This document shows positions 28,898 to 32,713 of a DNA stretch of 32,713 nt, one piece after another. Both the position numbers and the translations under genes were made by a program. Source of the DNA: CAMLKC01 sp035493555 (GTDB taxonomy: Bacteria; Patescibacteriota; Saccharimonadia; Saccharimonadales; Saccharimonadaceae); the NCBI GenBank assembly GCA_035493555.1, contig DATJIC010000057.1, positions 1 through 32,713 of the forward strand. Reading direction: 5' to 3'. A model generated the notes under the pieces. It searched no databases, had not been told where the DNA came from, and saw nothing but the letters and a program-made list of their open reading frames with translations. Each line of letters starts with the position of its first letter. The stretch's first letter is position 1.

Positions 28898-29589
28898 TAT
28901 TTTGTCCTCCCCTTTGACGATTCAATGGTTTCAATTTTTCCGTCTTTAATGTTAATACGAATATCGCATTTCATTGCCAGGTCGGCATCGTGCGTCACAA
29001 TAATAAGCGTTGCGCCCTTTTGCTTGTTATAACTAAACAGCAGGTCCTCGACAACGGCGCCGGTCGCGCTATCCAGATTACCCGTTGGTTCATCGGCAAA
29101 TAGGACCTTTGGATCGTTCACAATAGCGCGGGCAATTGCCAGCCGCTGTTTTTGCCCGCCCGAAAGGTCACGGGCACGGGACTTCTTTTTATCTAGTAGC
29201 TCAACAGCTTCAAGCGCGGCAATGATTTTTTTGTCACGTGCCCGTTGCGGCACATTGGCAATCTCAAGCGGAAGGCTCACATTGTCATAGCAGGATTCGT
29301 TCGCTTGCACGAAAAAGCTTTGAAAAATAAAACTCATACGGTGCGAACGGAAAATATCAATTTGCTTTTGGCTCAGCTTTAAAATATTCCGCCCGTCAAT
29401 AACTACTTCGCCGGTTTCAGGCCGGTCGAGCCCGCTCATGGCGTGCATAAGCGTTGACTTACCCGAGCCGGATTTACCCAAGATCGCGACACTCGCTCCA
29501 TCCGGAATCGTAAAGCTCACATCCTGTAGGGCCTTAAACGCATTATGCTTTTTACCGTACGTCTTTGTAACGTTTTTTACTTCTATCAC
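28897..29589 (-). CDS. ABC transporter ATPase, MacB/LolD type
   Basis: A 230-residue ABC ATPase. Walker A is GKSGSGKSTLMHAMSGLDRP (residues ~37-56), the signature is LSGGQKQRLAIARA, Walker B is KVLFADEPTGNLDS and the switch histidine is in LIIVTHDADLAMK. This pattern is that of the MacB/LolD/YknY clade that pairs with FtsX-domain permeases. Its stop and the permease start overlap, and its ATG follows the PspC protein stop with no gap. The three genes therefore form one module, whose export substrate is unknown. Confidence 0.95.
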   Translation of the reverse strand: MIEVKNVTKTYGKKHNAFKALQDVSFTIPDGASVAILGKSGSGKSTLMHAMSGLDRPETGEVVIDGRNILKLSQKQIDIFRSHRMSFIFQSFFVQANESCYDNVSLPLEIANVPQRARDKKIIAALEAVELLDKKKSRARDLSGGQKQRLAIARAIVNDPKVLFADEPTGNLDSATGAVVEDLLFSYNKQKGATLIIVTHDADLAMKCDIRINIKDGKIETIESSKGRTK

Positions 29590-31221
29590 TTAAGAGTCCT
29601 CCTCACCTTCAATATCTATTTCCGTGCATCCACTATCCATCGTGGCGGCAGACTTTTTCTGACCGTTGAAGGTCAACCCGCCGTCAGTAATTTTCCATAC
29701 GCTCACCCGTGCACTCCGAACATGTGACGGACAACTGCCTTCGTCTTTAACGTTTAAAGATCGTACGGTCCCGGCTTCGAGGTTGGACGAACTGCCAATG
29801 TTCGTTACCGAAAGCGCGTATACGGTTGCTTGGGCAAGCGACACTACCGAGTCAGCCCCTTCCTGAACTGTCAGGCTCTTAATTGTTCCGGGCAGTATAG
29901 TTACAGCTGCGTTGTCTTTAACCGACAATTGCATGCTTTCCTGCGAGCTCGTCTGGTACTCTATCATCGAGTTATTGTCGGCCGAGAGTGCGGCAAGCAA
30001 AGGGCCATGGATCTCCAGTGTTGGCTGCGAGTCACCGCACCACCAGAGCGTCTTGCGGCAGTTATCGTTTTGTTTTTGTGTGACAGAAACATACAACGTC
30101 TTGCCCTCAATGTGCATTTGAACGGTTGGCAGGTTAGCTTCGTCCTTAACCACCGCATGAAGCTGGGCATACGGCGTACTATCGGTGGCAAAGTATTTTA
30201 CTTGAACGCCGTCAGAATCAAGCGCGAGCGACGAAACAGAACGGGTCGAGGCTGGCAGCGATACTGTCTGTGAACGCGTATTCGCATCAACATAGTAGCT
30301 ATGCTGATAACTGCCGTATTTTGCTAGTCCAATTGCACCGCCAAACGTTACTAGGCCGACTGCAATCACCACGCAGATACTAACAAGGACGCGCTTCGTT
30401 AGTTTTTGGGCGAACGAGGCGTAGGCACCAAGAATAAACAGCACGGTCAGCAGTGTTCCGCTCGTCACGGCAAGGCTAAATGCACCCACCAAATATCTGG
30501 CACCCGTTCCGGCTTCAATAACGTAGTGCTGGCTGCCAAAGAACACGGCAAAGGCTGCGGTGAGTGTCGCCATGGCGGCAATACATGCGCCAACAACACT
30601 GAGCACGCCCAAAATCACCAGCGCGACACGCCGGCTGGTGCCTGCCTGAACGTCTTTTTTACCCTCATCACTCTCGTTAAACTCACGAATAGATTCAACC
30701 GTTACCGATCGGCCGGCCATCTGCAGCTTGTCGGCCGCCGTGCGGGCAGGCGGCACCGCGATCCATAAAACCACATACACCAAAAGTGCCGTGCCGAACG
30801 AGGCAAGCGCAACAATAATAAACAGAATGCGCACTACCGCCGGGTTTACTTTAAAAAACGCGGCAACCCCGGCAAGCACACCGCCAAACACTGCGCGATC
30901 CGTGTCACGGAACAGCTTGCGGTTCGTATCTCCAGCCGTCTCCTGCGCATCGTCAGATGGCATTCCGTCATCCGTCTTAAATTCGCGCGGCTCCCCCAGC
31001 TGCTCTTTCAGCGTATCAATATCCGCCATAGTAATCACGTCGTTCTTTTTGACGCCTCTTTCTTCAAGGATCTCCGTTATGCGGATTTCGACATCTGTCA
31101 GAATATCGGCATCACCGCTGTAATTCTCGAGTGCTTTTAAATACTGCTCGAACTCTTTCTTTGCGCCTACCTCTATTTCGTAGGGTATTTTGGCGATATG
31201 GATTCGTGTGACCTCTTTCAT
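29590..31221 (-). CDS. PspC-domain membrane protein with C-terminal beta-rich domain
   Basis: A 543-residue protein. Residues 1-90 form a cytoplasmic domain with an acidic helix-rich region (VEIRITEILEERGVKKND). A PspC domain at ~101-160 contains LFRDTDRAVFGGVLAGVAAFFKVNP followed by VLWIAVPPA. Three further membrane helices lie at ~190-295. The last ~240 residues are extracytoplasmic and beta-rich, with repeats around SVSSLALDSDGVQVKY, EIHGPLLAALSADNNSMIEY and LSVTNIGSSSNLEAG, resembling DUF2807/DUF4097 head-GIN beta-helix domains. PspC domains report membrane stress in other bacteria. It follows PadR by 9 nt behind AGGAAGGG. Confidence 0.87.
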   Translation of the reverse strand: MKEVTRIHIAKIPYEIEVGAKKEFEQYLKALENYSGDADILTDVEIRITEILEERGVKKNDVITMADIDTLKEQLGEPREFKTDDGMPSDDAQETAGDTNRKLFRDTDRAVFGGVLAGVAAFFKVNPAVVRILFIIVALASFGTALLVYVVLWIAVPPARTAADKLQMAGRSVTVESIREFNESDEGKKDVQAGTSRRVALVILGVLSVVGACIAAMATLTAAFAVFFGSQHYVIEAGTGARYLVGAFSLAVTSGTLLTVLFILGAYASFAQKLTKRVLVSICVVIAVGLVTFGGAIGLAKYGSYQHSYYVDANTRSQTVSLPASTRSVSSLALDSDGVQVKYFATDSTPYAQLHAVVKDEANLPTVQMHIEGKTLYVSVTQKQNDNCRKTLWWCGDSQPTLEIHGPLLAALSADNNSMIEYQTSSQESMQLSVKDNAAVTILPGTIKSLTVQEGADSVVSLAQATVYALSVTNIGSSSNLEAGTVRSLNVKDEGSCPSHVRSARVSVWKITDGGLTFNGQKKSAATMDSGCTEIDIEGEEDS

Positions 31222-31230
31222 AGTCCCTTC

Positions 31231-31575
31231 CTATAGTTTCTTTAGTGTCGTGTTAAGTGTCGTTATTTTTGCCGTCACGTGCGTCATCACCTCTTGTCCA
31301 AATGGGGTTGTCCGGTAGTACTTGCGCGGCGGCCCCTGTTCCGACTCCTGCCATTCATGCTGTAGGAGCCCGTCTTTTTGCAGCCTTGAAAGGAGCGGAT
31401 AAATCGTCCCTTCTACGACAACGAGCTCTGCCTCGCTGAGGCGTTTGATGATATCACTGGTATACATTGCCCGGTCGGCACATACCTTAATGACGCAATA
31501 CGCCAAAAATCCTTTGCGAAGCTGCACGGCAAGCTGCTCGGCATAACTTTCGCTGTTAGTATCTTGTTGGTCCAT
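31231..31575 (-). CDS. PadR family transcriptional regulator
   Basis: A 114-residue PadR protein of the short subfamily-2 type. The winged-helix core is QLRKGFLAYCVIKVCADRAMYTSDIIKRL (residues ~18-46), then VVVEGTIYPLLSRLQKDGLLQHEW (~52-75), where GTIYPLLSRL is the family signature, and GPPRKYYRTTPFGQEVM. Like other PadR proteins it should repress its own operon, here PspC protein, ATPase and permease, and be released by a small molecule or stress. The -10 TATAAC ends 8 nt before the ATG and an inverted repeat covers the start codon, consistent with autorepression. Confidence 0.95.
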   Translation of the reverse strand: MDQQDTNSESYAEQLAVQLRKGFLAYCVIKVCADRAMYTSDIIKRLSEAELVVVEGTIYPLLSRLQKDGLLQHEWQESEQGPPRKYYRTTPFGQEVMTHVTAKITTLNTTLKKL

Positions 31576-31589
31576 AGTTCTATGTTATA
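31573..31589 (-). promoter_or_regulatory. -10 and inverted repeat over the PadR start codon
   Basis: TATAAC (31584-31589) ends 8 nt before the ATG. CATAG-AA-CTATG (31573-31584) overlaps both -10 end and start codon, and is a candidate PadR operator. TTGCAT or TTGCTT upstream may be the -35 at 15 or 19 bp. Confidence 0.5.
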
Positions 31590-31612
31590 CAAGGTACCTA
31601 AAAAATGCAAGC

Positions 31613-31648
31613 AAAAAATACGCCTCGGCGACAATGGCCGAGACGTAT
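31613..31648 (-). terminator. Rho-independent terminator of the gene at 31668
   Basis: On the minus strand, ATACG-CTCGGC arms pair with GCCGAG-CGTAT around a 7-nt loop with one mismatch, followed directly by TTTTTT. A classical terminator 20 bp after the stop of the gene at 31668. Confidence 0.9.
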
Positions 31649-31667
31649 CAGAGGTAAAAGAGACCTG

Positions 31668-32291
31668 CTACTGGTGTTCGTCGTTGTAATCAACGATAGC
31701 GTCGCGGATCGTCTCCATGAGTTTTTCTTCGTAGGTTTGTTCTGCTGCAGCCGTGGCTGGGTATTCACCCGCCGGGATACGTGCCCGCACACTCGCTGTT
31801 GTCCGAGTGCCGGCAGGCAGATCGAATCGCGTATCATCTTCAAGCCGTTCACGCCCTACAACAAGAACGGTCTCGCCCACTTCTTTAATATCGTACCGGG
31901 TCAGACCACCCGCCTCGGCGGTGACGACGGCACCGTCAATAGGGTCATCGGCCGACTCACGCGGATATTCAATAAGATATTTGCCTGCAAGCCGGGCTTG
32001 CGGCGACGTCTGATCGACGACCCACCCCGCCATATCCATAAGTGATGCATTAATATCGGCGGCCGTCATGCGCTCACCGCGCCTGCCGGTTACTGTACGG
32101 CCCATGATAAGCTCGGTAACATTGTACTCGGCACCTTCGGGCGTCTCTACAACATACCGTGCCGGAATGCGTGTCGTGCGTTCGGCGCTATCCTGGGTTT
32201 CGGGGTATCGATAGCTTAGCGGCCTGCCTTCAGTTGGTAAAACTGCTGCCGTCCGCGATGTATCTGTTTCGTGATTTTTGCGCCTAAACAT
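31668..32291 (-). CDS. Hypothetical soluble protein, unknown function
   Basis: I recognise no family in this 207-residue acidic protein. It begins with a polar, low-complexity head (MFRRKNHETDTSRTAAVLP), then a likely beta-rich core (RIPARYVVETPEGAEYNVTE, GAVVTAEAGGLTRYDIKEVG, ETVLVVGRERLEDDTRFDLP) and a helical tail (AEQTYEEKLMETIRDAIVDY). There is no membrane span or signal peptide. It is a single-gene unit with TTGACT-17-TATAAA ending 7 nt before its ATG and a strong terminator after it. Threonine, alanine and aspartate are unusually common for this genome. Confidence 0.75.
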   Translation of the reverse strand: MFRRKNHETDTSRTAAVLPTEGRPLSYRYPETQDSAERTTRIPARYVVETPEGAEYNVTELIMGRTVTGRRGERMTAADINASLMDMAGWVVDQTSPQARLAGKYLIEYPRESADDPIDGAVVTAEAGGLTRYDIKEVGETVLVVGRERLEDDTRFDLPAGTRTTASVRARIPAGEYPATAAAEQTYEEKLMETIRDAIVDYNDEHQ

Positions 32292-32298
32292 GAATCAA

Positions 32299-32327
32299 TT
32301 TATATCATGCTTATGCAAAAAAGTCAA
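32299..32327 (-). promoter_or_regulatory. Promoter of the gene at 31668-32291 (leaderless type)
   Basis: TTGACT (32322-32327), 17-bp spacer, TGA-extended TATAAA (32299-32304), then 7 nt to the ATG. The -35 lies two bases after the stop codon of the next gene. Confidence 0.75.
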
Positions 32328-32329
32328 TG

Positions 32330-32713
32330 CTAGCCCTGGTGTGCGACAAACGCAACAAACGCGTCTATATAACCCTGCAGATTCTTTTGCCACCGTTCGT
32401 CAACCAAGATTCCCTGCTCGTTAAACTCAAGCGACGGAGCGTTAGCGACATATACTTCTGGCTGTCCCATAAGCTTCATGTTCAAAAACGCAACAATGTG
32501 GCGAAGATCGGACTGGGCTATGGCCGTACCGACAGGACCAATCGAGGCACCCATCATCCCTACCGGCTTACTATTAAATGCACTGTTGCCGTATGGCCGG
32601 CTTATCCAGTCGATGGTATTTTTTAGAACACCTGGCACGCTTCGGTTGTATTCTGGCGTTACAAACAGGACAGCGTCTGCGCCAAGTACGATATCTTTCG
32701 CCGCTTGGGCAGC
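32330..32713 (-). CDS. NADPH-dependent FMN reductase (N-terminus beyond window edge)
   Basis: 127 residues of a flavodoxin-fold reductase; the first ~60 residues lie beyond the window. The visible frame starts AAQAAKDIVLGADAVLFVTP and reaches the family signature TPEYNRSVPGVLKNTIDWISRP (residues ~19-40 of the fragment), the FMN-contacting loop of ChrR/azoreductase-type FMN_red proteins. KPVGMMGASIGPVGTAIAQSDLRHIV follows as usual. It differs from the gene at 4161, which is longer and lacks the P-E-Y-N motif. It probably reduces quinones, azo compounds or chromate; the true substrate is unknown. Confidence 0.92.
   Translation of the reverse strand, partial: AAQAAKDIVLGADAVLFVTPEYNRSVPGVLKNTIDWISRPYGNSAFNSKPVGMMGASIGPVGTAIAQSDLRHIVAFLNMKLMGQPEVYVANAPSLEFNEQGILVDERWQKNLQGYIDAFVAFVAHQG

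Noticed and set aside
1..32713. Possible reassignment of UGA as in some CPR bacteria
   Set aside because: A normal RF2 is encoded and TGA ends the kinase and receiver genes exactly at overlapping starts, with no in-frame TGA inside conserved proteins.

Overview
The window looks like a piece of a streamlined bacterial chromosome, most likely from the Patescibacteria/CPR and probably Candidatus Saccharibacteria (TM7). The basis is the compact minus-strand housekeeping set (secA, prfB, ftsEX, glyQS, serS, recO, xseAB, rpmA, hpf), the many single-domain or small proteins, and an L27 and Trm-G10-like methylase of an unusual type. This lineage call is inference. The genetic code looks standard: a release factor 2 gene is present and TGA ends several genes, so the UGA-to-Gly recoding of some other CPR lineages does not apply.

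Layout. 1-3.9 kb: AlkD-family glycosylase, RNase HI, a PH-like protein, a DUF2568-like membrane protein, a DUF427 protein and an inositol-monophosphatase-family enzyme. 4.1-7.0 kb: FMN reductase, short-chain dehydrogenase and glycyl-tRNA synthetase. 8.4-13.7 kb: a kinase/receiver/recO operon, a membrane-anchored protein, and an overlapping operon (flippase-like protein, xseA, xseB, methyltransferase). 13.7-15.4 kb: a divergent RNA-methylase-like gene and rpmA. 15.4-22.6 kb: receiver protein, CtpA-type protease, CHAP peptidoglycan hydrolase, ftsX, ftsE, prfB and an M16 peptidase. 23.1-27.6 kb: secA, hpf and serS. 27.6-31.6 kb: a PadR / PspC / ABC-transporter operon. The right end holds an unrecognised protein and a second FMN reductase cut by the window edge. 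I saw no tRNA, rRNA, CRISPR array or insertion sequence.

Nearly all housekeeping genes are on the minus strand. Scattered against them are five solitary or paired plus-strand genes (1963, 3933, 7143, 7764, 22766). They are rich in G/C-ending codons, have clear -10 promoters, leaders of roughly 30-70 nt with Shine-Dalgarno sequences, frequent GTG starts, and a hairpin downstream. Two of them (7143 and 7764) are tandem paralogues of a helical-repeat-like protein I cannot name.

The most striking pattern is in the promoters. At about sixteen genes that start a transcription unit, a -10 hexamer (often TGn-extended) ends only 6-10 nt before the ATG, which predicts leaderless or nearly leaderless mRNAs. 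Downstream genes inside operons, and the plus-strand solitary genes, use Shine-Dalgarno sequences. At 13725-13734 one 10-bp palindrome supplies the -10 for two divergent genes of this kind.
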